Source: Devosia sp. Root436
Lineage (GTDB): Bacteria; Pseudomonadota; Alphaproteobacteria; Rhizobiales; Devosiaceae
Direction: 5' to 3'
Assembly: GCF_001426345.1 (NCBI RefSeq)
Contig: NZ_LMEM01000013.1
Location: 230,108-294,107, forward strand
Length of the DNA stretch: 64,000 bases
Part shown: positions 15,848-23,322 of the stretch, piece by piece
Position numbering within the stretch: position 1 is the stretch's first letter
Layout of the letters: the number at the start of each line of letters is the position of its first letter
Notes under the pieces: model-generated
Databases searched by the model: none
The model's input: only the letters and a program-made list of their open reading frames with translations
Told to the model about the DNA's origin: nothing
Position numbers and translations under genes: made by a program

Positions 15848-16078
15848 CTAGATGCCTCGGACCGATCTGATGGCGACAGCATGGAACAGCAGACTGAGGG
15901 GAACGGCGAACGCGAGGCGCCCGAATGCCTGAATGATCACCTCGGCAAGGTCGGGGTTTGGGTGCTGTGACCCAGTTTCTAGAAACAGCGGCAGCACGCC
16001 AATGGCCATCGTGGTTATGGCCAAGCCATTCCAGTAGTTCGCGTGTAGTTTCGCCTTCTCGATTTCGCCCTGTGTCAT
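15848..16078 (-). CDS. Small two-TM membrane protein
   Basis: This 76-residue protein has two hydrophobic segments (GLAITTMAIGVLPLFL and LAFAVPLSLLFHAVAI) joined by a short loop rich in Asn/Pro. ATG 16078 follows a weak Shine-Dalgarno sequence. No family is recognised. It belongs to the leftward accessory cluster. Confidence 0.6.
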   Translation of the reverse strand: MTQGEIEKAKLHANYWNGLAITTMAIGVLPLFLETGSQHPNPDLAEVIIQAFGRLAFAVPLSLLFHAVAIRSVRGI

Positions 16079-16157
16079 TCGCCCTCCAAAATGTCAGCCG
16101 ACTAGAACAAACATATCGCCAAGTGCCAAGCCTTCACGGGTGGCAGGATGGATTTGC

Positions 16158-16430
16158 TTATGCGGTTGGAGCGGCGCCCCAATCCGCATTCCACTCCGTG
16201 CCGTCTTGAAGACGGATGAAGAATGGCTTCCTCGCCTTCGCGGCTGTTGCGGCTCCACGTTGGAGAGCCTGAGGGACTGGCATAGGCTCGATTGGTACAA
16301 AGATGTAATCGGCACCTTCGGCGGCAGGCCCTCCGGTTGTGAGGGTTGCCACCGGCAGGTCATCCACCAAGGAAATCGTCGCCAGCACGTACTCTGATGG
16401 CACCGCGCCGGGAAATAATTTGTAGCCCAT
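16158..16430 (-). CDS. Hypothetical protein
   Basis: This is a 90-residue soluble protein with ATG 16430 preceded by GGAGGACGGGC, a strong ribosome-binding site. It contains LVDDLPVATLTTGGPAAEG and PFFIRLQDGTEW. No family is recognised. It is divergent from the HNH gene, so 16431-16487 must hold both promoters. Confidence 0.6.
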   Translation of the reverse strand: MGYKLFPGAVPSEYVLATISLVDDLPVATLTTGGPAAEGADYIFVPIEPMPVPQALQRGAATAAKARKPFFIRLQDGTEWNADWGAAPTA

Positions 16431-16487
16431 GCCCGTCCTCCCAAACCCTCGTCATGAAGCATTCGCCGACGGCTGCGCGGATGGCAA

Positions 16488-16835
16488 GTGGTGAAGACCC
16501 TGGGCAACCGCATCGGCACGGCGAAGCCTCGCCTCTCAACACCCCGCCAGGTGCGAGACACCCGCTACAGCCCAGATGCCACAGTGCGCGGCTGGTACAA
16601 GTCAGCAAGGTGGCAGGCCCTGCGCCAAGAGGTGCTGGCCCGTGATCTCTACACCTGCCAGCACACAGGCGTGCTGCTGACCGGCAAAGCGCCGGCGCCG
16701 GATAGCCCAGTCGTCCACCACAAGGTACCGCACAAGGGCGATGAGCGGCTGTTCTGGGACATGAGCAACCTCGAGGCCGTGTCCAAGGAATGGCACGACT
16801 CGGAAGCCCAACGGGAAGAGCGAAAGCCCTCATGA
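16488..16835 (+). CDS. HNH endonuclease of the packaging module
   Basis: This 115-residue protein resembles phage HNH nucleases located next to terminase genes in HK97-like phages. It has WYKSARWQALRQEVLARD, CQHTGVLLTG (one knuckle), and the HNH core VVHHKVPHKGDERLFWDMSNLE. Such HNH proteins assist terminase in cos cleavage. The start is GTG 16488 or 16491. The stop overlaps the next gene as ATGA. The last 15 residues are nearly repeated at the end of the next gene. Confidence 0.85.
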   Translation: MVKTLGNRIGTAKPRLSTPRQVRDTRYSPDATVRGWYKSARWQALRQEVLARDLYTCQHTGVLLTGKAPAPDSPVVHHKVPHKGDERLFWDMSNLEAVSKEWHDSEAQREERKPS

Positions 16836-17032
16836 CCAACGAAGAGCGTGCCGTCATGCAGAAGCTAGTCGAGGCTTGGAACGCATTTGTCGCGTTGCCT
16901 GTGGAACATCCCGACGACGCCAACGAGTTTCGTTTCCACATCCATGCACTTCAGAACTCGCTGCTTTCGCGGCCTACGCGGAGGGAATGGCACGACAGCG
17001 AGGCGCAATCACAAGAGCGGAGAGCTATATGA
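16832..17032 (+). CDS. Small protein with a C-terminus copied from the HNH gene
   Basis: This 66-residue protein (TNEERAVMQKLVEAWNAFV) ends EWHDSEAQSQERRAI, matching EWHDSEAQREERKPS at the end of the HNH gene. Both tails are followed by an ATGA junction. The N-terminal 50 residues are helical and unrecognised. Confidence 0.6.
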   Translation: MTNEERAVMQKLVEAWNAFVALPVEHPDDANEFRFHIHALQNSLLSRPTRREWHDSEAQSQERRAI

Positions 17033-17586
17033 CCTGCATCGTAGGCGTCGTGGAGAAGGGCAAGGTCTGGATCGGTGGCGATAGTGCAGGTGTGGCCGGC
17101 TACGACCTCATGGTGCGATCGGACCCCAAGGTGTTCCGCAATGGCGATTTCGTCATGGGATACACTTCGTCATTCCGCATGGGGCAGCTGCTGGCCCATC
17201 GCTTTCAGCCGCCCAAGCGTCACGCCGACCAGGACGTCTATGTCTACATGGTGACGAGCTTCGTCGATGCGCTGCGCCAGTGCTTCAAGGACGGCGGTTA
17301 TGCCAGCAAGGAGAACGAGCGCGAGCAAGGCGGTCAGTTCCTCGTGGGCTATGAGGGAAGGCTGTTCGAGATCGGTGGCGACTATCAGGTTGGCGAGAAC
17401 CTCGACGGCTATGCCGCATGTGGGTGCGGCGGCAGCATTGCCCTTGGCGCCCTGCACGCCACATCGAGCGAGTGCCCCACTGATCGCATCAGGTCCGCCT
17501 TGAGCGCGAGCGAGCGTCACAACGCTGGTGTGCGCGGCCCGTTCGTGGTGATCGGCCCTGAAGATAAAGCCAAGGCGCTAGCCTGA
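17029..17586 (+). CDS. Proteasome-beta/HslV-like Ntn hydrolase
   Basis: This 185-residue protein begins MTCIVGVVEKGKVWIGGDSAG, the N-terminal Ntn-hydrolase pattern in which Thr2 would become the catalytic nucleophile after Met removal. It continues with VRSDPKVF (Lys typical of the active site), FVMGYTSSFRMGQLL and QFLVGYEGRLFEIG, as in proteasome beta and HslV folds. ATG 17029 overlaps the upstream stop; longer frames upstream would bury the nucleophile. It sits between the HNH and small terminase genes, so a role in head assembly or proteolysis is possible but unproven. Confidence 0.78.
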   Translation: MTCIVGVVEKGKVWIGGDSAGVAGYDLMVRSDPKVFRNGDFVMGYTSSFRMGQLLAHRFQPPKRHADQDVYVYMVTSFVDALRQCFKDGGYASKENEREQGGQFLVGYEGRLFEIGGDYQVGENLDGYAACGCGGSIALGALHATSSECPTDRIRSALSASERHNAGVRGPFVVIGPEDKAKALA

Positions 17587-17717
17587 TGCTGGCCCGCATC
17601 CGCGAGTTCTTCTGCCGTCACCAGTGGAAGGCAACACGCTTCCAAGCGCTGGTGCCAGGCCGCAGTGAGGCGTGCACCAAGTGCGGCAAGCAGAGGCAGG
17701 TCTACCCCATCAGATGA
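17586..17717 (+). CDS. Small zinc-ribbon protein
   Basis: This is a 43-residue protein starting at ATG 17586, overlapping the previous stop (TGATG). It has CRHQW and CTKCGKQ, giving a Cys/His plus Cys-x2-Cys zinc site. Small zinc ribbons next to terminase genes are common in phages of this group. Function unknown. Confidence 0.6.
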   Translation: MLARIREFFCRHQWKATRFQALVPGRSEACTKCGKQRQVYPIR

Positions 17718-17812
17718 AGGGGGGGGGTGGTCAAAGGCCCGAAGGGGTCGCCGCCCAGGACCCGCGACACGCTCATTGGCATATTTTATTTTCACACCCG
17801 GAAATCTCACGC

Positions 17813-18259
17813 ATGGCCGGAAACAAAAACAGCGGTCGACGGGCCTATGCGCCCGACGACGAAGAGCGCAGGAAAGTCCGCGTTCTCAAGGCTGGTGGGA
17901 TGAGCGACGACGCGGTGGCGACTGCGCTCGGCATCAGCGCGCCGACGCTGCGCAAGCATTTTTCGCATGAGCTGGACGTCGGTACGGCCAAGACCCGCGC
18001 CGAACTGCTCTTGGCCCTGCACCAGTCGGCAATGGCCGGCAACGTCTCGGCTCAGAAGAAGGCGCTGGAGCTCGTAACCGCTTCGGCCGCAGGTGAGCGC
18101 CTGAAGGATCGAGAAACGGCGCCAGCGGCTTCGGCTGCGACCCCGGCGTCCGCTCTCAAGCGAGGCAAGAAGGAAATTCAGAAACAGGCGGCCGAGGAGG
18201 TCGCTGAGGGTGGCAAGTTCGCGCCCCCTCCGGGCCCGCGGCTGGTCCATAGCAAGTGA
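17813..18259 (+). CDS. terS: Terminase small subunit-like DNA-binding protein
   Basis: This is a 148-residue protein with an HTH (RRKVRVLKAGGMSDDAVATA, LGISAPTLRKHF) followed by a helical oligomerisation region and a charged tail, fitting TerS proteins that recognise the packaging site. It directly precedes TerL and overlaps its start (GTGA). ATG 17813 is preferred; the frame upstream is open but has no ribosome-binding site. Confidence 0.75.
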   Translation: MAGNKNSGRRAYAPDDEERRKVRVLKAGGMSDDAVATALGISAPTLRKHFSHELDVGTAKTRAELLLALHQSAMAGNVSAQKKALELVTASAAGERLKDRETAPAASAATPASALKRGKKEIQKQAAEEVAEGGKFAPPPGPRLVHSK

Positions 18260-20019
18260 CCGACCGCACCTGGTCGACATCCTGCCTCGACTGGGAGCAG
18301 CGTATAGTTGCGCGACAGTCGCTGATCGCCATGGAGCCGCTATTCCCGGCAGAAGCCGATGCGGCGCTGGCGGTATTCAAGTCGCTGCGCATGGTGGATG
18401 TTGCCGGGCAGCCGACATTCGGCGAGGCCTGCGAGCCCTTCGTCTTCGATTTCGTGCGGGCTGTCTTTGGCGCCTACGAGGCTGAGACTGGGCAACGGCT
18501 CATCGAAGAATTCTTCCTGCTCGTGTCGAAAAAGAACGGCAAGAGCACCATCGTGGCCGGTATCATGCTGACGGCGCTGATCCGCAACTGGCGTGACAGC
18601 CAGGAGCTGCTGATCCTGGCACCGACGCGCGAAGTGGCCGACAACGCCTTCAAGCCGGCGGCCGATATGGTCGATGCCGATCCGGACCTGGTGGACCTGT
18701 TGCACGTCAACCGGAATACCAAGGAGATCACGCACCGCACCAAGGGCGCTGTGCTCAAGGTGATCTCGGCGGATTCGAAGACGGCGTCGGGCAAGAAGGC
18801 CGCCTTCGTGCTGATCGACGAACTCTGGCTGTTCGGGAAGAAGGCGAACGCCGCGGGTATGCTGCAGGAAGCCACGGGCGGGCTCATCTCCCGGCCGGAA
18901 GGCTTCGTGATCTATATTTCGACCATGTCCGACGCGCAGCCCGCTGGCGTGTTCAAGGAAAAGCTCGATTATTTCCGGGGCGTGCGCGACGGCGAGATCG
19001 AAGATGCGCGCAGCTTGCCGGTGCTATACGAGTTCCCGCCATCGATGATCGCCAGCAAGGCCTACCTCGATCCGGCCAACTTCTACGTGACGAACCCGAA
19101 TATGGGCCGCTCGGTTCGCCAGTCATGGCTCGAGCGCAAGCTGGCCCAGGTCAAAGCGGGCCAAGACGAGGATGGCGACACCATCCAGACCTTCCTGGCC
19201 AAGCACCTGAACATCGAGATCGGGCTGAACCTCAGGGCGGGCCGCTGGCCGGGCGCCGACCACTGGCTGGCAGCTGAGGACCCGGAACTGGCTTCCGTGC
19301 CCCACTGGGCAGCGCTGGAGCGCCTGAAGGCCCGCTGTGAGGTCGTGGTGGTGGGCCTCGATGGGGGCGGCCTCGATGACCTTCTCGGCATGACTGTTCT
19401 GGGCCGAGAGACGCGCCAGATCGAGGTTGCGATCGAGGACGAGCTAACCGGCGAAATTCACCGGCTGAAGGTGAAGCCTTGGCTGGCATGGTCGCATGGG
19501 TACTGCCAGCGCATCGTGCTGCAGCGGCGCAAGTCGATCGCCACGGTCCTCGAAGATATCGCCGCTGCGCGCGAACTGACGATCCTGAACAAGCCCCTGG
19601 GCGACGTCCTGGCTGTCACCCGCATCGTCGAAGACCTGAAGAACGCCAACCTGCTGGGCGGCGTGGTGGTCGATCCATCCGGCATCAGCGAGATCATCGA
19701 CGCAATGGAGAACATCGGCGTCACCCAGGAGGCTGGGTTGCTGATCGGCCAGCAGCAGGGCGGCTACCTGATGGGAGCCATCAAGACCACCGAGCGATAC
19801 CTGGCCAGCGGCCAGTTGAAGCATGCCGGCGGACCGCTGATGCAGTGGTGCGTGCCGAACCTGAAAATCGAGCAGATGGCGACAACTATTCGAGCGACGA
19901 AGGCAACGGCCGGCGACGCGAAAATTGACCCTGCCATCTCACTGTTCAACGCCGTCGCCCAGATGAGCCGCAACCCTGCGGCTCACCGGGCGAAGGAATA
20001 CCAGATGATCATCGTCTGA
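18256..20019 (+). CDS. terL: Terminase large subunit
   Basis: This 587-residue packaging motor carries a Walker A-like SKKNGKST near residue 92, a Walker B FVLIDELWLFG, and a C-terminal nuclease domain with Asp motifs VVVGLDGGGLDD and GGVVVDPSG. It belongs to the Terminase_1 group usual for HK97-like phages. Together with the HNH protein this points to cohesive-end packaging. The start is GTG 18256. Confidence 0.95.
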   Translation: MTDRTWSTSCLDWEQRIVARQSLIAMEPLFPAEADAALAVFKSLRMVDVAGQPTFGEACEPFVFDFVRAVFGAYEAETGQRLIEEFFLLVSKKNGKSTIVAGIMLTALIRNWRDSQELLILAPTREVADNAFKPAADMVDADPDLVDLLHVNRNTKEITHRTKGAVLKVISADSKTASGKKAAFVLIDELWLFGKKANAAGMLQEATGGLISRPEGFVIYISTMSDAQPAGVFKEKLDYFRGVRDGEIEDARSLPVLYEFPPSMIASKAYLDPANFYVTNPNMGRSVRQSWLERKLAQVKAGQDEDGDTIQTFLAKHLNIEIGLNLRAGRWPGADHWLAAEDPELASVPHWAALERLKARCEVVVVGLDGGGLDDLLGMTVLGRETRQIEVAIEDELTGEIHRLKVKPWLAWSHGYCQRIVLQRRKSIATVLEDIAAARELTILNKPLGDVLAVTRIVEDLKNANLLGGVVVDPSGISEIIDAMENIGVTQEAGLLIGQQQGGYLMGAIKTTERYLASGQLKHAGGPLMQWCVPNLKIEQMATTIRATKATAGDAKIDPAISLFNAVAQMSRNPAAHRAKEYQMIIV

Positions 20020-20037
20020 CCCCGAGGGGAAACCTCC

Positions 20038-20649
20038 ATGACCATGACCCGAGCCTACAGTCTCCTTGAGATCAAGGAGATTGACGAAGAGTCGCGCCGT
20101 ATCACCGGCATCGCCTCTACGCCCAAGACGGATAGGGCGGGCGATATCGTCATGCCTGAAGGCGCGGTCTTCACGCTGCCCATCCCGTTCCTTTACCAGC
20201 ACGACAGCCGACAGCCGATCGGCCACGTCATTGAAGCGAAGGTTTCGAAGAAGGGCATCGAAATTGTCGCGGAAATCGCCCAGGGCGTGCACGAGGATAT
20301 CGACAAGGCCTGGAAATACATCAAGGCCGGCCTGGTTCGCGGGCTGTCCATCGGCTTCCGTGGCATCGACACCGAGCAGATCCCCAATTCCTGGGGCATG
20401 ATCTTCGAGAAATGGGAATGGCTCGAGCTCTCGGCTGTGACCATCCCGGCCAATGCCGATGCCACCATTCAATCCATCAAGCAATACGACGCCGAGGCGC
20501 TGAAAGCAGCGACCGGCGCCGAACCCAATCCTGCTGACGCCGACCCTGCCGCGACCGGCAAGGAGGGCCGTGTGGTCAAGCTGGATGCTCCTGCCCGCGA
20601 TCGGGCGAAACCCTTCATCATCCGCTCGATCAAGAGGACACTCTCATGA
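20038..20649 (+). CDS. HK97-type prohead protease
   Basis: This 203-residue protein matches the S78/U35 prohead protease family: YSLLEIKEIDEESRRITGIAS, the catalytic His in FLYQHD, the catalytic Ser in GLVRGLSIGFR, and LSAVTIPANADA. It cleaves the capsid N-terminal scaffold during maturation. The C-terminal ~50 residues are a low-complexity tail. Its stop overlaps the capsid gene by ATGA. Confidence 0.93.
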   Translation: MTMTRAYSLLEIKEIDEESRRITGIASTPKTDRAGDIVMPEGAVFTLPIPFLYQHDSRQPIGHVIEAKVSKKGIEIVAEIAQGVHEDIDKAWKYIKAGLVRGLSIGFRGIDTEQIPNSWGMIFEKWEWLELSAVTIPANADATIQSIKQYDAEALKAATGAEPNPADADPAATGKEGRVVKLDAPARDRAKPFIIRSIKRTLS

Positions 20650-22028
20650 GCAAAATTGCAGAACAGATCGCGGCCTTCGAACAGAAGCGTGCCGCGCTCG
20701 TCGCCGCCAACGACGCCATCATGACCAAGGCGGCCGAAGATGGCTCGACCCTCGACAAGGAACAGAAGGAAGCCTTCGACGGCAACTCCGCTGACATTGC
20801 CGAGATCGACGACCACCTGAAGCGCATGAAGTCGATGGAAAAGGCCCTCGGCGAAGGCGCAAAGCCCGTCGACGGCCAGACCCTGAAGACCGGCACCGAC
20901 AGCCGCGTCCCGGCCCAGATCAAGGCCGCCAAGCCTGCCCCCGGCATTCAGTTCGCTCGTTTCGCGCGCTGCATGATTCTGGGCAAGAAGACCGGCACGC
21001 CGGCCGTCGAGATCGCCAAGAGCGAGTATGGCGAGCGTGATCCGCACATCGTGGAACTGGTGCAGAAGGCCAATATCTCGGCCGTCAATTCGACCACCGA
21101 CGCCTCCCTTTTCGGCAACGAAGCGGGCATCGCCGATTATGTCGAGTTCCTGCGCAACCAGACCATCGTCGGCAAGTTCGGCCAGAATGGTGTCCCGGCT
21201 CTCCGCCGTGTGCCGTTCTACTATCCCGTGGTGACCCAGGCTTCTGGCGGCACTGCTTACTGGCCTGCTGAAGGATCGGCCAAGCCGATGACCAAGCCGA
21301 CCTGGAGCCGCACCGAACTGACACCCCTGACGATCGCCGGCCTTGCCGCCGTCACTCTGCAGGCGCTGCGGTTCTCGACCCCGAGTGCTGAAATCGCCCT
21401 TCGCGACGATCTCACCGCTGCTGTGATCGAGGCCATAGACTCGGCCTTCATCGACCCGGCCAATGCTGGTTCGGCCGGCGCCAAGCCCGCGTCGATCACC
21501 AATGGCATCACCGGCACCGCAGCTTCCACTGGTGGCGATGCTGATGCGATCCGGGCCGATGCCCGCGCCGCGATGCTGGTGTTCGTCCAGGCGAAGAACC
21601 CGCTGACTTCCGGTGTCTGGATCATGTCCGGCTCCAATGCCCTCGGCCTGGCCATGATGGTCAATGCCCTCGGCCAGTCGGAATTCCCGGGCGTCACCGT
21701 CAATGGCGGCACCTTCATGGGTCTGCCCGTCATCGTGTCGGAAGCCGCGGGCACCACCATCACGCTGGTCAATGCCGGCGACGTGTGGCTGGCCGATGAT
21801 GGCGGTGTGAACGTCGACATGTCGGGCGAAGCCTCCCTGCAGATGGTCGACAACCCGACGGGAACTTCCACGGGCGCCGATCCGGTCGAAGCTACTCTGG
21901 TGTCGATGTTCCAGACGAACTCCATGGCGATCCGCGTCGAAAAGTTCATCAACTGGGCTCGTCGCCGTCCGACCGGCGTTGCCACCATCACCGCGGCCGA
22001 GTGGGGCTCGGAAGCCACCTCGCCGTAA
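20646..22028 (+). CDS. Major capsid protein, HK97 fold with N-terminal scaffold
   Basis: This is a 460-residue protein. Residues 1-~90 form a charged coiled-coil delta domain (IAEQIAAFEQKRAALVAAND, IAEIDDHLKRMKSME) expected to be removed by the protease. The rest matches HK97 gp5-like capsids: GKFGQNGVPALRRVPF, WPAEGSAKPMTKPTW, IDSAFIDPANAG and LMVNALGQSEFPGVTV. It is directly followed by an intrinsic terminator, consistent with high expression. Confidence 0.94.
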   Translation: MSKIAEQIAAFEQKRAALVAANDAIMTKAAEDGSTLDKEQKEAFDGNSADIAEIDDHLKRMKSMEKALGEGAKPVDGQTLKTGTDSRVPAQIKAAKPAPGIQFARFARCMILGKKTGTPAVEIAKSEYGERDPHIVELVQKANISAVNSTTDASLFGNEAGIADYVEFLRNQTIVGKFGQNGVPALRRVPFYYPVVTQASGGTAYWPAEGSAKPMTKPTWSRTELTPLTIAGLAAVTLQALRFSTPSAEIALRDDLTAAVIEAIDSAFIDPANAGSAGAKPASITNGITGTAASTGGDADAIRADARAAMLVFVQAKNPLTSGVWIMSGSNALGLAMMVNALGQSEFPGVTVNGGTFMGLPVIVSEAAGTTITLVNAGDVWLADDGGVNVDMSGEASLQMVDNPTGTSTGADPVEATLVSMFQTNSMAIRVEKFINWARRRPTGVATITAAEWGSEATSP

Positions 22029-22049
22029 TCGGCGAAGGTCTTTCTTTGA

Positions 22050-22076
22050 GGGCGGGCAATGATGCCCGCCCTTTCT
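22050..22076 (+). terminator. Intrinsic terminator after the capsid gene
   Basis: GGGCGGGCA and TGCCCGCCC form a 9-bp GC-rich stem with a 4-base loop, followed by TTTCTC. Placement just after the capsid gene suggests attenuation of the downstream head/tail transcript. Confidence 0.75.
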
Positions 22077-22090
22077 CGTGGAGATTGAAA

Positions 22091-22417
22091 ATGCCCAAGC
22101 TGATCGCGACCAAGGGCCTGCGCTACGCCACTCGCCGCATGATGGCGGGCGACGAGTTCGAGGCGAACAATCGTGATGCCAGAGTGCTGGTGGCCATTGG
22201 CAAGGCCCGGCCCATGCGGATGCCGGGTTCGATTGATGCCCCGCCGCCGGCCATTGTCGAGAAGGCGAAGCAGGTGGCCGCCAAGACGTCGGATGACGAC
22301 AAGGGTGCGCTGAACAAGTTGCGCGCCGACTATCAGACGCTCGTGGGGAAGAAGCCCTTTGCTGGCTGGAAGGCCGGCGAGCTGCAGCGCCGGATCGATG
22401 AGGCCCTGGCTTCCTGA
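22091..22417 (+). CDS. Small head protein with HeH/LEM-like C-terminus
   Basis: This 108-residue protein has ATG 22091. The N-terminal half (PKLIATKGLRYATRRMMAGD, then FEANNRDARVLVAIG) resembles small head-associated proteins. The last 35 residues (LNKLRADYQTLVGKKPFAG, then WKAGELQRRIDEAL) look like a HeH/LEM-type helix-extended-helix motif. It may be a head decoration or completion protein. Confidence 0.6.
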   Translation: MPKLIATKGLRYATRRMMAGDEFEANNRDARVLVAIGKARPMRMPGSIDAPPPAIVEKAKQVAAKTSDDDKGALNKLRADYQTLVGKKPFAGWKAGELQRRIDEALAS

Positions 22418-22419
22418 CG

Positions 22420-23322
22420 ATGGATATCGTCTATCCCTACAAGAGCGCGCCGGATGATCTGGAACTGCGCTACTCGCTTCGCTCGCTGGCCAATGTGCCA
22501 CACGACAGGGTTTTTGTTGCCGGCGACAAGCCACTCATCATCGGCCCAGCCGTGCAGCACGTCCCCGAGGCGAGAATTGACGATCGGTATCAGTCATCGA
22601 CGGCCAATATCGTTGCTGCAATTTGGGCAGGCGATATCAAGGGTCAGTTCGTCGTCATGCACGACGACATCTTCGTCTTGCGTCCGTGGGTTTTTCGACA
22701 CGAGCACCGTGGTACGATCGCCGAATATTTGCGCAGTGGTGAGGCTTCGGGGGAGTATCGAAGCTATATCGAGAGCACACGCGATATCCTGGTGTCGAAA
22801 GGCATTGCCGATCCGCTCTGGTTCGGCCTGCACACGCCGACGGTCTATGACGCGCAGCGTCTTCTCGAAATGGTGGAGGGTTTCGAGGGCCACCGATATC
22901 TGCTCCGGACCTTGTACCACAATCTGCACCCGGCACCGGCCGCGCGCCGCGGCGATGTCAAGGCACGCCTCTGGGGCGAGCCGTCGGCCACCGCCGACAT
23001 ACTGTCCATTTCTGATGACGTCGCGCGGTCGCATAGCTTTCGCCGGTGGATCGCTGCCAGGTTCCCGGATCGATGCCGATACGAAATCGCGACGACTGGC
23101 AAATGCCTGATCCTGGGCTATGGCCCCACGCTCTGGGTCGATGTCGAACAAGCCCTAGACGGGGCTGACTACGCTGCGGTGATCGCCTCTCCCGAGGCCG
23201 CCGAACATTGGCCGGGCGACGTGCTCGCCATTGCCCATGACGATGACCATGCCGACCGGATCGCGCGATCCATCGGCTTTGATGATGTGACCTGGTGCGG
23301 ACGCACGAAGGAGGCAGCGTGA
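22420..23322 (+). CDS. Glycosyltransferase-like (Stealth-type) protein in the head operon
   Basis: This is a 300-residue protein. The N-terminus (DIVYPYKSAPDDLELRYSLR, then SLANVPHDRVFVAGD) and the acidic motif VVMHDDIFVLRPW with IADPLWFGLHTPTVYD recall Stealth/capsular hexose-phosphate transferases, where the DDD-like motif binds metal and nucleotide sugar. It lies between capsid and portal and overlaps the portal start (GTGA), so it is made with virion proteins. Capsid or tail glycosylation is a plausible role, unproven. Confidence 0.6.
   Translation: MDIVYPYKSAPDDLELRYSLRSLANVPHDRVFVAGDKPLIIGPAVQHVPEARIDDRYQSSTANIVAAIWAGDIKGQFVVMHDDIFVLRPWVFRHEHRGTIAEYLRSGEASGEYRSYIESTRDILVSKGIADPLWFGLHTPTVYDAQRLLEMVEGFEGHRYLLRTLYHNLHPAPAARRGDVKARLWGEPSATADILSISDDVARSHSFRRWIAARFPDRCRYEIATTGKCLILGYGPTLWVDVEQALDGADYAAVIASPEAAEHWPGDVLAIAHDDDHADRIARSIGFDDVTWCGRTKEAA

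Noticed and set aside
17717..17726. Run of G before the small terminase gene as a regulatory or slippery site
   Set aside because: It lies after the stop of the zinc-ribbon gene and outside any overlap of real frames, so frameshifting has no product; possibly only a homopolymer.
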